DNA from: Stichopus chloronotus
Lineage: Eukaryota > Echinodermata > Holothuroidea > Aspidochirotida > Stichopodidae
Length of the DNA stretch: 64,000 bases
Assembly: GCA_021234535.1 (NCBI GenBank)
Contig: CM037842.1
Span: forward strand, 6,242,203-6,306,202
Reading direction: 5' to 3'
Shown in pieces: positions 1 through 10,709 of this stretch. Made by a program: the position numbers and the translations under genes. Within the stretch, counting starts at the first letter, position 1. Each line of letters starts with the position of its first letter. A model generated the notes under the pieces. It was not told where the DNA came from and did no database searches. It was given only the letters and a program-made list of their open reading frames with translations.

Positions 1-548
1 ATTGTTAAATATATATTGTAATGAAAACTGATTAGATATTGAACTATTGCACCACGTCCGATTGATGCGTGCCCCCCCCTTCCCATGCATAACATCTGAA
101 CATGGTCTAACGTCGTTAATTGGATTCTAATCTCATAGAATCCTTATGTATGACAGATCCAAGTCTATCATGTCTGAAGTACTCAATGATTAGATATTGA
201 TTTATTATCGAATAATCGATAGCGATCAATGACTCAAATATTGAATTTACTGATCAGCATAATGAGTATTTAATGTGTATCTCTCGCAAACTTCGTGGAA
301 ATAACTGATTAACTTAAAGGGTAAATGGTTGTTCAATCACTGACACACCCTTGACGTGATACAAAACAATCACAACTAATACATTATCATTTCTTTGAAA
401 AGCTTATATCCTTATCGACGAAATGCTGGTAAATTAACCACAAAATGTTACTAAGATGCGTTTCCCTGTTGTAGTAGCTTAAAACTGAAAGGCATTAAAT
501 GTAGTGTTGCAACAGAAAATGTAGCGACCTCTTCGTTTTGGGTCCCAT
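1..548. other. No gene recognised
   Basis: This is AT-rich sequence with no long reading frame, convincing splice-site pair or transposon signature. It lies downstream (3') of the minus-strand PAN-like exon at 966-1229, so part of it may be that gene's 3' flank. Confidence 0.5.
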
Positions 549-665
549 GTGCACACACTGTTCAGCTGTCAAAATACATCCAAAGACCGTACGATTCTAT
601 GAATGCAATTATATGTGCACACACTGTTCAATGCAACAACCGTGCAACTATGAATGCAATTATAC
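549..665. repeat. Two-copy tandem repeat, units about 66 and 51 bp
   Basis: Two head-to-tail units (549-614 and 615-665) both begin gtgcacacactgttca and end ctatgaatgcaattata. The second copy has lost about 15 bp in the middle. No coding content was seen. Confidence 0.7.
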
Positions 666-965
666 ATCACTAGGGTAATAAATGAAAAATGATGCCAGTG
701 TCCCATTAAAACTCATTCAAAATTTCATTAATCTTTTTTGCGATGGTGGCAGCGTATGTGTTACGTAATTAAATAAAGAACGCCCTCGTTGATAGACATA
801 ACGAATGCCGAAAATGTACAAGCATTTGTGTTTTTTCAGTCTCTGCATACTGGTACCAATGGTAAACCTATGGCAACTCATTTAGTAAGACTGTCTCGGA
901 GTATTGATTTCTAGATATGTCACAATGGCCACCGTGGTTAAAGGAATGGCAGGACCCTTCACATC

Positions 966-1229
966 CTACTCAGAGTTACATGAACCGTATTCTGTTATCT
1001 CAGAATATTGATATCCATATACGCTAGGACTACAAAGGTAATCAAAGGAACGAATCACATTCTCCCGATTACTGTCATTCAGATAACATTCTCCGTTCTT
1101 GAAGTAAATCGAAAAACATCCGGGTTCTTGGCAACAGAGCAGACGACAGGACTCTAAATTTGGTACTGTAGTAATTCCAATGCTACAATGCTCTTCAATA
1201 CATACGGTCACCTCAGAAGACCATGCACC
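966..1229 (-). CDS. Terminal exon of a secreted PAN/Apple-like protein (copy 1)
   Basis: This is a partial gene: a last exon reading from 1229 down to a TAG stop at 968-966. The exon start is set by a splice acceptor (gtgtgtag) ending at 1230; the base triplet just upstream in frame is that TAG, so the frame can only begin here. It encodes about 87 residues with the cysteine pattern shared by the copies at 13.5 and 28.8 kb: CIEEHC, then NLESCRLLC, EPGC, NGECYLND and a late YLC. PAN/Apple modules are disulfide-bonded extracellular binding domains for proteins or sugars. The short linker AWSSE just before the domain is also shared with the other copies. Upstream exons should lie at higher coordinates but were not found. 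The ligand is unknown. The PAN/Apple assignment rests on cysteine spacing and family similarity within the window. Confidence 0.7.
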   Translation of the reverse strand, partial: GAWSSEVTVCIEEHCSIGITTVPNLESCRLLCCQEPGCFSIYFKNGECYLNDSNRENVIRSFDYLCSPSVYGYQYSEITEYGSCNSE

Positions 1230-1909
1230 CTACACACAAATGGCCGATTTTGTCTAGAATTCGGTAGCTCAACTCTCACGTCAAATTTGCGCCACCGAAC
1301 ATTAAGCGCAAGGCCTCTACGGGTGAGGTCCTAGTCCAGTAAGTGTATCTGTTCCACGGACAAAAAGAGACTGCAGTGGCGATCATCATGCTAGTTACAA
1401 TTGTAGAGAGACTATCATGAAAGAATAGTCGAAAAGATAAATCAGACTCAGTTGAAAGAACATAAATAATCTAAAAATCGGAGTCAGACTATGACATTAA
1501 AACTTCCCAAAATTTTGGCCCCGAAAATTTTGGACAAAATCGTTTTTGTTCCACTTATGGCGTAGTGGATTTACTATCGATTGCAACAGGGGCGTAACCA
1601 GTTTTTTTTTTTCTGTGAGAGGCAAACGCCACTCATCGTTGCTACCTTGAGCGTCCTGATAGCGCAGGGGAATAAGGGAAGGGCCGTTGCTCTACCAAGG
1701 CTTAAGCCAGTATTTCAAATCAGTCAGTTCAAAGATAAGTCTATGTGTCATAAGGAGAGGTCTAAGGGATGAGGAATACCACTCCCCTTTGTCTGAAAAG
1801 GATCATGTTTGCCCTTCTTATTCCCCGCATCATGGTGAAAAATCGACTTGTTGACACCTGCGTCCATGAATGTTAAAAGCTATTGGAGGGGGTTGGGTCC
1901 TGTCTAAGC
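1230..1909. other. Intergenic or intronic, no gene recognised
   Basis: The stretch 1230-1330 is recognisably similar to the region upstream of the decayed copy at about 19.75 kb (shared cttgcgctt.atgtt.ggtgg), so the duplication extends beyond the exon. The rest shows no supported gene. Confidence 0.45.
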
Positions 1910-2050
1910 GCCCTACTATCAGTTGGCAGGGAACGTAGAAGGAACTTCTGGGTTTTTCAAACCCTAAAGATGGCCCGAAAAGTCCCTTCCCTGATTTTCC
2001 AAGCTGCATGAAGCCAGCCTAGTAAAAATAATCTCACTGCAATTTCTCAA
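1910..2050 (+). repeat. Dispersed repeat, copy A
   Basis: This segment carries tatcagttggc followed about 60 bp later by agatggcc, a gctgcatg block, cagcctag and a final aatctcactgcaattt-like tail. The same landmarks occur in the same order at 23.83-23.96 kb and more weakly at 26.17-26.29 kb. It is probably a short interspersed or MITE-like repeat. No termini were defined. Confidence 0.55.
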
Positions 2051-3815
2051 TAGGGCCTAATGAGATAAAAATCAACGTATGAAAAGTGGTAATACATATC
2101 AGATGGGTTGAGATGATGTAAGAATCATAATGAATTACTCATCCTGTTTCATTTATTTTTGGAAAAGGTAGGAACTAATAGAGGCTGGTTGCTGAACATA
2201 CCTTTAGACACCAAAAAGTTGTTTATGACCCATTTCTGAGCTTGAAAATAAAGATGAGAATTGGGGTACACGATTCAGCATTATCTAATGAAATGAAGCA
2301 ATGCAAAACCTGATTGAAATTTTTTGTGAGGAAAGGTCCAGAAAACAATGAGCTTCTCACATGCGCCCGTTTTAAAACATTACTAACGTTTCTTAAGAAA
2401 AGAAATAGTAAAAATAGTTTTAACTATCAGTGGAATTGACACACTTTAAGTAGTAGAAATGACATAAATAGTAATGTGACAGAATATAGTTTTTCAGTGA
2501 CGAATCCAAGGAGGAGTGGAAGAGATTTCCACCCCCGTTGAGCTTGAGTAACTTTATTACATAGCATTTTTCGCCGGCTTAGGTTATTGGGCTATAATGG
2601 GCTATCCCACTTTGAATTTCCAATTAATTAAATCTGAAAAATTAGTAACCATTTTCTTAGGTTCAAACGTTTGAATTATGTAAACCTGGTGGCCAATTTG
2701 CATTTACCGTTCCGATATCACAGCACAGCACAGCAGAATCACAGTACAGCAGAGTGCACGTGGGAGGGTCAAGTTGCATGCACAGTATGTGTAAGTACCG
2801 TACAAAATGGGGTCGCGAACATAGTCCTGCCATTATTCAGACCAACCACAGATTTTTGTTTTGTTCCGCCGAACCTGATACTGACCTTTTGGTGAAGACT
2901 GTCCCCCTCCTTCAATTAACTTCTGGATCCCTTCCAGATAAGACATTGGTAATGTCCGAAACTGTTGAAAAGAAGAAAAAGAAAACAACAGCCAGCCAGT
3001 ATGAACTGGGACCTTCACACCCCGAAAGATATGACACTAGCTACTGCTCTGCATGCACATGACAGAGACATAGGCTGAAAATCTACTGGCATTTTTTTTT
3101 CTGTGACAGAGGGTCACAAACCAGTGGGGCAATGTGGTACATAGATCTTTTTAATGCTCTGCCTGAACTGCCCACATTTTCATTCTTAATTTCCGAAGTA
3201 AGTTGTAGTAGTGGATATTTCATCACACGAGATAAAAAATAAATCACTAAAAGAAATAAAAATTCTGGAGATATGCTCAAACTCTAGCATCAAAAGTAAC
3301 GCCAATACGACCACCATACGTGAGCAAATTTTGTAAGTGGTTCACGTATACTCCTGCAGGTGTAACCCCCAGCATCATTCATCTACAAGCCATCGTCAGC
3401 CATCCCCCCCCCCCCCCAGCCTAAGGAGAAAACCTGGATCCGGTTGTTGGTAGTGTCAATAGCTTTAGTTTTCATAGACAAACAATACTTTTTGCGGGTT
3501 AATTTATTTTCGTTTTAAATCCAGCGTTAGGATTGGTAGTTAATAGAGGAACATTGTTTCTAGAACCCATATCATCATTAATATCCAAGGTCTTAATTGG
3601 CAGCTCGGGGAAGCGTATTGCCAAAGCTTGAAATAAAAATGTCGACCGTTCTGCTGCGGATTCTTTCTGCTAGCCGCATGCTCGCATAATGCGTTTAAGC
3701 AAGAGACGCATGTGTGGCTAATCGAAATCTCGAACCAACGATTTCGCGCCTTTATGAATACATTATGAAATGCTTGCAAGACTACTGCAATCGGAAACCC
3801 CCAGTACTTCTGTAA
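2051..3815. other. No supported gene
   Basis: Short reading frames occur on both strands, but none has a recognisable domain or paired splice sites. A cagcacagcac simple stretch (about 2719-2755) and a run of 13 C (about 3406-3418) are present. Unrecognised transposon debris is possible, since the Ty3/Gypsy remnant starts immediately after. Confidence 0.4.
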
Positions 3816-4930
3816 CGTTTCCGCTTTATACACAGCGTTGCCGAATGCTTTGCGGAGTTACGACGACTTTCCAGTACATGTGATTTTAGCTGATGCTTAA
3901 ACGACGCGTTGAGGGATATTTGCCTGTGGTCTCTTCGATACAGCAATTTAGAAGGAACTCCTTCGAGAGGGTGCTTCATTTATATTAGACAAATCAGTTA
4001 AGACCGCCATGAGTATGGAATCAGCCAGCAAGAATGCAGCTATCATAAAAGGTGGGACGGATACTGTGCAACGAATTCCTCATAAGTCTCCGAATGCTAG
4101 TAAACTACAGTGTTGGTGTTGTGGGGAGACAAGTTACATTAACGGGTGAAAAAGTGAAAAACTTTAAATGTTTTTATTGGGGACGTATTGGACATTTAAA
4201 AAAAAGAGTTGCATGAAATTATAAAGGAAAGTGATGTATTTGACGGGAACCGTAGGAACTGTAACAGGAGTTCAAGCAAAACTTCTTGTGAAACACGGGG
4301 TGTTGCCGAAGTTTTTCATCCCACCCCCAATTCCTTTTTCAACAAGGGAAAGGGTATCCCAAGAACGTACTCTATAAGTCAAAGAAGGAATTTTACAGAA
4401 GATTGAATTTTCAGAATGAGCTGCACCAATAGTGCCAGTTAGGAAAGGTGACGGCAATATTCGAATTGGTGTAGAATACAAAGTCACCACAAATCCTGTC
4501 TTACAACAGCACAGCACACTTCGGGGGGGGGGGGGTAAAAAGTTTTTAGAACTTGATGTATTGAATGCTTACCCTCAAATTCCAATAGATCCACCAGAGT
4601 CTCAGAAATATGTAACCATTAATACGCAATTACACGGTTACCGTTCGAAGTCAATTCAAGTCCGGCAATATTTCAAAAATGTATTGAGCAAGTGGTCGGT
4701 GGTCTTATCGGGGTTGGTTGTTATCTCGATGGTATAATATTTACCGATAAGAACGATAAGCAACACATCACGAATTTGAATTTGGTGCTGAATAGACCTC
4801 TAAACCATCAAGTCATCTTATGTGAACTAAGGACAGGTTCGAATTTAAACTGCTTGGGAATTTATTTTGAAGCAATGTTCTTTTTTAAATATAAGATTTC
4901 ACTGTTGCATGTCCTCGAGATTTTTTAGTA
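3816..4930 (+). pseudogene. Decayed Ty3/Gypsy-like gag-pol remnant
   Basis: Gag and reverse-transcriptase fragments of a Ty3/Gypsy LTR retrotransposon are scattered over several frames of the + strand. From 3816 a gag capsid segment reads FAELRRLSSTCDF and, after a frame change, FACGLFDTAI, with in-frame stops. A zinc-knuckle-like stretch at about 4110-4210 keeps CWCCG and GHLKK but has lost knuckle cysteines. From about 4310 the reverse transcriptase begins; a TGA at 4417-4419 interrupts it just before a VPVRKGDGNIRI segment. A G-run and a deletion at about 4520-4535 precede the LDVLNAY active-site block. The catalytic box at 4722-4733 reads YLDG instead of YLDD, so one catalytic aspartate is gone. 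Protease, RNase H, integrase and LTRs were not seen. The element is certainly inactive. Two minus-strand reading frames over 3540-3979 are antisense shadows. Confidence 0.85.
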
Positions 4931-5024
4931 ACACTGCATCTGCTGTCACTTTAAAACAATAGAAAAAAAAAACGTTGCGTTCAATGGCTTAAGTCTTCAG
5001 TGCCGAACAAGCCATATGGTCACA

Positions 5025-5230
5025 CCTACAATCTTGGACAAAATTGTTGGGACACTTTGTCGTACGTTGCAAATATAATACTAAATTTTAGGTGAGAGGA
5101 TAACATGAAACCCCGCGCCCCTTTCCAATGTTGTCCTATAGAAGTGAATGTACCCTTTGAACAGCAATCCTATAGCCAACATTGAACGAGGGAGCGGGGT
5201 GTCCCAAGGTATTTTGTCCAAGATTGTAGG
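5025..5230. mobile_element. 206-bp MITE with perfect 20-bp terminal inverted repeats and 5-bp target duplication
   Basis: The left end CCTACAATCTTGGACAAAAT (5025-5044) is the exact reverse complement of the right end (5211-5230). Inverted similarity continues inward through TTGGGACAC. The element is flanked by TCACA on both sides (5020-5024 and 5231-5235), consistent with a 5-bp target-site duplication. There is no coding capacity, so it would need a transposase from elsewhere. The superfamily is not assigned. It sits between the Gypsy remnant and the broken end of the DIRS element. Confidence 0.85.
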
Positions 5231-5284
5231 TCACAAAACGTATATAAGTGATACACAACAGAGAATCCACTTGATGCGTTATAT

Positions 5285-5970
5285 ATATGTATCATCTATG
5301 TAACCCACTACTGTGTGACCATTTTTTTTCTTAAAGTGGCAAATATGGGTTTTAACAATTTGGTAAATATTTCTGGAGCAGAAGCTAACCCGTTTGGTAA
5401 GCATTTATATTCATAGATGTTACGATTCCACAGAAAACGTAAATATTTTCTGTAATTTTCATCAATTGAAACACAATAGTAAGCATCCTTCAAATCTACT
5501 GATGCCATATAACAACTGGGGCGCATCAAATCTGATATAGCTGGCAGCCCCTCCATTTTGAAATGGTGGTATTTAACGAACTTGTTGAAGGATTTTAGAT
5601 TTAGGATCAACCTTTGAGATCCATCATTTTTTGAAATAAAGAAAATTGGAGAGAGAATATCTCCTGCAGACCTCAAAGTCTTGCATAAAACTCCCTTTCC
5701 CACCAATTTCTGAATTTCCATGTCATATACTGTATTAAATTCCAAACAAGGTGGAAAAGACATTTGGTATGGTTCCTGTGTCAATTCAATTTTCAAACCT
5801 CTGACAGTTTGCAAAATTTCATCATCTGATAAAATTGTCGTCCAAACTTTATAGAATTTGGACAGTCTACCAGCTACATTCAAAATAGAAGACAAATTTG
5901 ACTTTGGAAGTGACGAACACACCTCACCTGTAGTCACTGTATTCAGTATTTCTTTACTCCCTCTCTCTCT
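5285..5970 (-). pseudogene. DIRS-type reverse transcriptase, 3'-truncated and frameshifted
   Basis: The open frame runs from about 5970 (overlapping the ORF1 tail in another frame, as in DIRS elements) to a TAG at 5310-5308, about 210 codons. Visible blocks are SPIFFISKNDG, LILNLKSFNKFV, the first catalytic block SVDLKDAYY with its aspartate, and LPNGLASAPEIF. The second catalytic box YIDD is also present (minus strand, bases 5302-5291), but in a frame shifted by one base relative to the rest. The shift maps to an eight-T run at 5322-5329 on the + strand. A TAA follows YIDD within four codons, after which similarity ends. The thumb, RNase H and all later domains are missing. Confidence 0.85.
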
Positions 5971-6957
5971 GGCGGTCTGGTTAAACCTCTGCCTCTGCCC
6001 AAAAAATATTGGCCTCGGCCTCGACCGCCACGACCTCTGAATGGTCTTCCACGGTACCGTTGATACCCTGTGTTAGCCACAGTACCACTACCAGTGACTC
6101 TTGCTGATATTTTTTTTTGCTTCAGCTATCTCTTTTAGCTCTTTGGAAATATCATCCCCAAACAAATTTCTTGTTATCGGAACTTTATCCGAATATAGCA
6201 TCTTGAACTCTTTATTTAAGTCGGCTTTAATAAACTCTCTTCGAGCTAAATTTAGCTCCAAGTTCCCCTGGGCTACTAAACCCAAAGCATCAAATAATCC
6301 ATGAATTATTTCCTTATTTGCCGAGTTTTGACTCTCCAATAAACCTTTTATCGATACAGACAGAGCAATTATGCCTTTCACAACAGCCGACTGTGACTTT
6401 TGGAACTTTATATCTTTGCTTCGAGTTGCTGTTTTCAACTTGTTCCAAATGAGCTGATTTACTCGAGTTTGTTGTAGTAGCTCACAATTCTTAGGCTGTG
6501 GATATTTCTCACTTTTTTCTTTTATATTTTCATCAGACAGTTTTTCTGTCAGCATTTTGTGAATGAAATCTGCCATCTTTTTAGACAATTCTGGGCCCTT
6601 CTTATCAGTTGTGAATGAATCTACAACAGAATCAAACAATAACTCGCTCTATTCATCTACGGTTTCCATATAAGCAGTGAAAATGCTTGAAACATCATCA
6701 TCATATGATTCTAGTTTGGCCCGTTTTGATTCTGGTTCAGTACCAGTAAAATCATCTTCCTGGGATAATAAATCTACATTAGTATTTATCCCAGCAGGCT
6801 CGGTAGCCTCACGAATAGCCTGTCTTATAAATTTTGATATTTCCGGGGTAACACCCTCCGGAAAGGTATTTGTCTCCTTTTGAGACGAAGTTCCAGGCTC
6901 GTTACCTAGCTGATGAGTAAATTGAACTTCATCGCCGTAGTCTAATTCCTCTTCCAT
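5943..6957 (-). pseudogene. DIRS-like ORF1 (gag) with one stop and one frameshift
   Basis: The first ATG is at 6957 (MEEELDYGDEV), giving an acidic, low-complexity N-terminus. A TAG at 6651-6649 interrupts an otherwise continuous frame. The conserved DIRS gag core follows at 6639-6120, with LARREFIKADLNKEF and LFGDDISKELKEIAEAKK. At a nine-T run (6110-6118 on +) the frame shifts by one base, and the expected arginine/glycine-rich tail (about 6045-5965, repeated RG and GRGG units, probably nucleic-acid binding) continues in the shifted frame to a TGA at 5945-5943. Without the two lesions this would be a typical gag. The frameshift lies in a homopolymer, so sequencing error is possible. Confidence 0.8.
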
Positions 6958-6994
6958 GGTTACTTGTAGGCTAAATTTGTTCCAACCTCTCAGG

Positions 6995-7180
6995 AATATA
7001 AACAATTATGTCTTTCCTGATATTCTGTACTGTTATTGTTAGGCTCAAGTTAAGCCTACATTTGTAGGCGGCCTAAACGTAGGAGTTATGCAATTATGCC
7101 TCTCCTGTTTTTTTTTTTAAACAACCGACAACGTAGGACTGCTTAACATAGGACTAATGCAATTATGCCTGTCACCAAAG
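6995..7180 (-). repeat. Degenerate repeats in the DIRS leader
   Basis: Three related segments contain a caattatg(c/t)ct core (near 7001, 7092 and 7156), two of them following a taggag/taggac block. They form a loose direct repeat of about 65-90 bp upstream of ORF1 and could be leader or promoter repeats. Confidence 0.5.
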
Positions 7181-7347
7181 TATAGGCGTATAGCCAAGTA
7201 ATATCTAACTCACCCTAAGCTGTGTAGATATCTCTAAATACTGAAGTACTTGCACAGAATTGCACAAAGAAGCAGCATAGTCAGCAACAATAAATCTTTA
7301 GTATGCTGGCTTATATAGCCAGTCATGCAGTACAGGTAGTGTCCACT

Positions 7348-7374
7348 AGAACTGCATAAGCACAATGCAGTTCT
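7348..7374. repeat. 9-bp perfect inverted repeat in the DIRS leader
   Basis: agaactgca at 7348-7356 and tgcagttct at 7366-7374 form a hairpin with a 9-nt loop. Its role is unknown. Confidence 0.6.
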
Positions 7375-7516
7375 TCTAATGAATCAGGAGCAGTCTGAAT
7401 AAGCGGCTGCTCGTAAAGACGGTCAAGCAACACAATGATGGTCAGTCACTCAACACGCTCTCACGTAGTTCCGGAATGCAAGGCATGTGATGAGATAGAA
7501 TCCACTTGATGCATTA

Positions 7517-9449
7517 GACATAATACAGCATACATCGGTAAAACCTTAGACAAACTAGAAAAGTGGTTACGAAAATTGCAACCACACTGTATATGAGTTC
7601 GTGTAAAGGGGAAGTCATGTACGTTCTTTTGTGACCGTCGGTTGGTAGTAGAAGGGGAATTTCTATGTTTGTTTTCCAGATAGGACCACATAAATATATT
7701 TAAGAAGATGCAAGCCTGATTTGCCGCATTCTTTATTATACTAGATAAATAATAGACTGTCAAATGCCTGGAGAAAATGAAAAAGTAACATGTGATTGAA
7801 GTTGAGGGTGGAATAATGGTTAGTAGGACAGTACTTGCTTTCAATGTCTGAAGAAGAATTATAGGGCCTACATGAGAGAATTTATTTTGCTTTTTGCTCT
7901 TCGTGTACTGTACTAGTAAACTCAGTGCTACTACTAATTTCTGCAAGTGTTATTTTTAATATTTTGACAAGCCGAGACTGAATAGGTCCTATATATTTTA
8001 TACAAGAAGCACTTCTTTCACCTTTGTATATGCTTCGTAGTTTGAATATCAAGGTACATTGCAGCCTTCACCTTGGAGGGTAGAGTAGGATAGTGTGACA
8101 TTTCCAAAAAGAAATTCAAAAGATGCAACATGTGGCTATAGTTCCAGTCTGTCTTTTCCCAAATTTTACTCTCCTTTTTAGATGATTAATAGCAATCTTG
8201 CTCCTATAGTTATATATGTTAGCTGTATATTAAAACATCTGTATATGTGAACAAAAAAGGTTATAGCAAATATAAAACATAATACAAATAAGTCAAATGT
8301 CCGACGAAGTATAGTCTCTTTTCAGAGTGTGGCAGGTAGCCAGGCTCTTACGTCCTTAATTCACTAGGCTGCTCAGTCACTAAGTTAAGGCCTTAGATTA
8401 AGGGAGTAGGCTAATTTTAATAACTTTTGTACACCCTTTATGTCCAGCTGACTGATCTGCAAAAATATTCTAGTTCATCGTTTCAGTCAACCACTGCCAC
8501 ATGTGAATTAATTAAGTGCATGACGAGGTCCTTAAATAAATCAGTCATGCCCCTAACTCGTGCTCAGTCTATGCTTCAGAAATGATAAAAAAAAGAAAAG
8601 AAAAGCAAACCCTATAGAAACCACTCCCCATCCATGTATTTTTAGTAGAATAAAACATGAATGTGCCTTCCTATTTTACATTCAGTAGCCATTTCCACTG
8701 AACACGAGAGAAGTGTCACGCATGGCTTACAAAACTTCAAATTCATAGGAGGGCGACTTGTCTCCTACCTCGAGGAGATGCCATATCTGACGAGCTGTCT
8801 GAATAGTCAACTTCGGACGCCGAGTTGCCCTATGTGTATATGCACTAAGTACATGCCTAGTTGTCAGACCTCACAAAGGCACTGAAAAGTGTCATGGGCG
8901 AGTTGTCCATGCCTTCATGTGTGTGTTCTTTGAACGTTACTCTTTTTAAACTGAAAAACAAATTTAAACCCCTTTCAACAATTTCTGTTGACAAGACAAG
9001 TTGGAAAATACTTTTACTCGTCATATTCAACAGCCAAAGACACTTTTTTAGGCCAAAATACACATTTTACAGGCGCAAATAAATCTTCAGGAATTGGCGG
9101 CATCGATTTCTGCCGTACAGTTTGCACACAAGATATGTAATTTTTAATCTTCGAAACGAGGGTTATGGTTGTCACAGAGATGTCATACTGGTTACCATAT
9201 ATGTCATAATTATTTCTCAAAATTCCAGACTTATTGGAGCTGTGTAACTGGAGATAAACTGAACGAAAGAACCTGTCACGTGACTGAAAGGCACTAGCAG
9301 GAACGCTATACTGTTTATGATGACTCATAAACAGTAAAAAGCTAACTTTCTGAAATGTGGTTTAACATGTCAGATTGCGCTCTTTATAGTTCCACTGCCA
9401 TGTTTTGGAGGACAAATACTTTCTCTAGTCAGTGACTTATTACGCAAAC
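7517..9449. other. No supported gene
   Basis: A 161-codon minus-strand open stretch (7946-7461) has no recognisable domain and overlaps the edge of the DIRS element. It is not called as a gene. The remainder is AT-rich with short reading frames on both strands and nothing recognisable. Confidence 0.4.
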
Positions 9450-9458
9450 GCTACTACG

Positions 9459-9677
9459 CGGAGTGCCAAGTATATCATAAATACAGAAAAAGAAAGAAGG
9501 GTATCAGAAAAAATCCAGTATATCAGAAACAAATCCAGTATATCAGAAACGAATCTAGTATATCAGAAATATATCCAGTATATCAGAAATAAATTTAGCA
9601 TGTTAGAAAGAAATCAGCTTGTTAAAAAACAAATCATGAAGTCCAACCATAAAGTCTGATATGCTGATTTCATCGTG
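9459..9677. repeat. Left arm of foldback element, 20-bp tandem repeats
   Basis: About seven units of roughly 20 bp lie between 9501 and 9640, each with an (a)gaaa.aaatc.agtatatc pattern, bounded outside by a gtgccaag block and inside by a gctgatttcatcgtg block. A second gtgccaagtgtatca block occurs just inside the arm (about 9710), so the outer block is itself duplicated. Confidence 0.8.
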
Positions 9678-10111
9678 TAGTTTTTATACGCTACGACGAG
9701 ACTGTGACGTGCCAAGTGTATCAAATAAAAATCAGCAAGTCAAAAGCATAATTAGGGTATCAGAAGCTGGTCTACAGTGATATTGACATGGCGATATCGT
9801 TGCTGAGCTAGCACCGTGGTATCGCGTGAGACGTACCCTATCGGCAAAGTATACGCAGTTTTTTGTATGCCATTTTATTACATCACACCTGCACCAAACA
9901 CTCGGCACATGCATCACAGGAAACAACACTTAACAGTCACCTTTGCTGAAGACCTAAGGCTGCCTGCCACCGAAAATTGAGAGCAAGTCCTTGAGGGATC
10001 TGGACAGATGCGGTAATTTTTGTTGTCTTTAACCGTCACTGAAGTGGTGCTTGAGTTAGCAATATCAGACTAAATCCGGTTGCCACAACTGCCATTTTTT
10101 ACTTCAGCCTT

Positions 10112-10369
10112 TTAGGGCCAGCCTATAGGCCTCGAAGGCCTATGCAAAGTACTAATGTAATTTAGTACTAACGTGATTCTTTCAAATTTCATGACATAAA
10201 GAAGAAGTTGGTTGATACCAGCTCGGACGGTATCGTCAAGCTGAAGACAGTTCAAGATCTGATTGAGCAACTGCACCGTGTCTTCCACTCGTTTCAACAT
10301 GCGTTGGTAGGCAGTCACGTCCGTTTCAAGTATAATCCGGTTTATCTCTCTAGCAAGATTTGGAATTGC
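10112..10369 (-). CDS. Unrecognised helical ORF inside the foldback element (possible exon)
   Basis: The minus-strand frame reads from a splice-acceptor-like ttttttcag ending at 10370 to a TAA-type stop at about 10112, 86 codons. The composition is protein-like: amphipathic helices with evenly spaced leucine and isoleucine (REINRIILETD, LKRVEDTVQLLNQIL, INQLLLYVMKFERI), few serines and no low complexity. The family is not recognised. It may be a host gene exon captured in the transposon, part of the element's own coding capacity, or chance. The last ten codons run into an aggcct palindromic patch. Confidence 0.35.
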   Translation of the reverse strand, partial: AIPNLAREINRIILETDVTAYQRMLKRVEDTVQLLNQILNCLQLDDTVRAGINQLLLYVMKFERITLVLNYISTLHRPSRPIGWP

Positions 10370-10709
10370 CTGAAAAAATTCCCCCACGATTTATAAGTGA
10401 TCCATCACTTTCCCTGGTGAAGTCCAACCCACTGCCGTATTTTGATTGTGGATTATAACAGAAATCAGTTCAGTCTCACTACTGTACTGTACATATGTCA
10501 GTTAGGCCTACAGTACCTGTACTGTATAGTGTCTTCTGACACAGCCGGGCCTGCCTCATGCTCATTCATTGCTGAACACGTGGGGAGCTACAATACCGAG
10601 AGAAAGACAGACTTACTGTGTATCGCGATCTCTTCTGATACCCTGATTTCGAGTTTGATTTTTGTTACACCCCGCACACCACTGTCTGGCCGTTGTGTTT
10701 CAAAAATGA

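Larger units (their letters stand above)
5285..7460 (-). mobile_element. Truncated DIRS-like retroelement
   Basis: Read on the minus strand, a leader at about 7460-6958 is followed by a gag-like ORF1 (6957-5943) and an overlapping reverse-transcriptase ORF2 that breaks off right after its catalytic box near 5285. DIRS elements normally continue with RNase H, a methyltransferase-like domain, a tyrosine recombinase and a terminal repeat; none is present, so the 3' half is missing. A 20-bp near-identical sequence (agaatccacttgatgc then ga/a-tta) lies at each edge (5262-5281 and 7497-7516). The 7460 boundary is approximate. Confidence 0.75.

Noticed and set aside
3540..3979. Two overlapping minus-strand frames
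   Set aside because: The later part is antisense to the Gypsy gag fragment, which explains the sequence better; the rest has no support.
7461..7946. 161-codon minus-strand open frame
   Set aside because: It is the longest open stretch outside the DIRS element, but has Ser/Thr/Ile-rich composition without domain, signal or splice support, and overlaps the edge of a transposon.
9501..9640. Regular 20-bp repeats as a CRISPR-like array
   Set aside because: Repeats are contiguous with no spacers, form arms of a foldback element, and the genome is eukaryotic.
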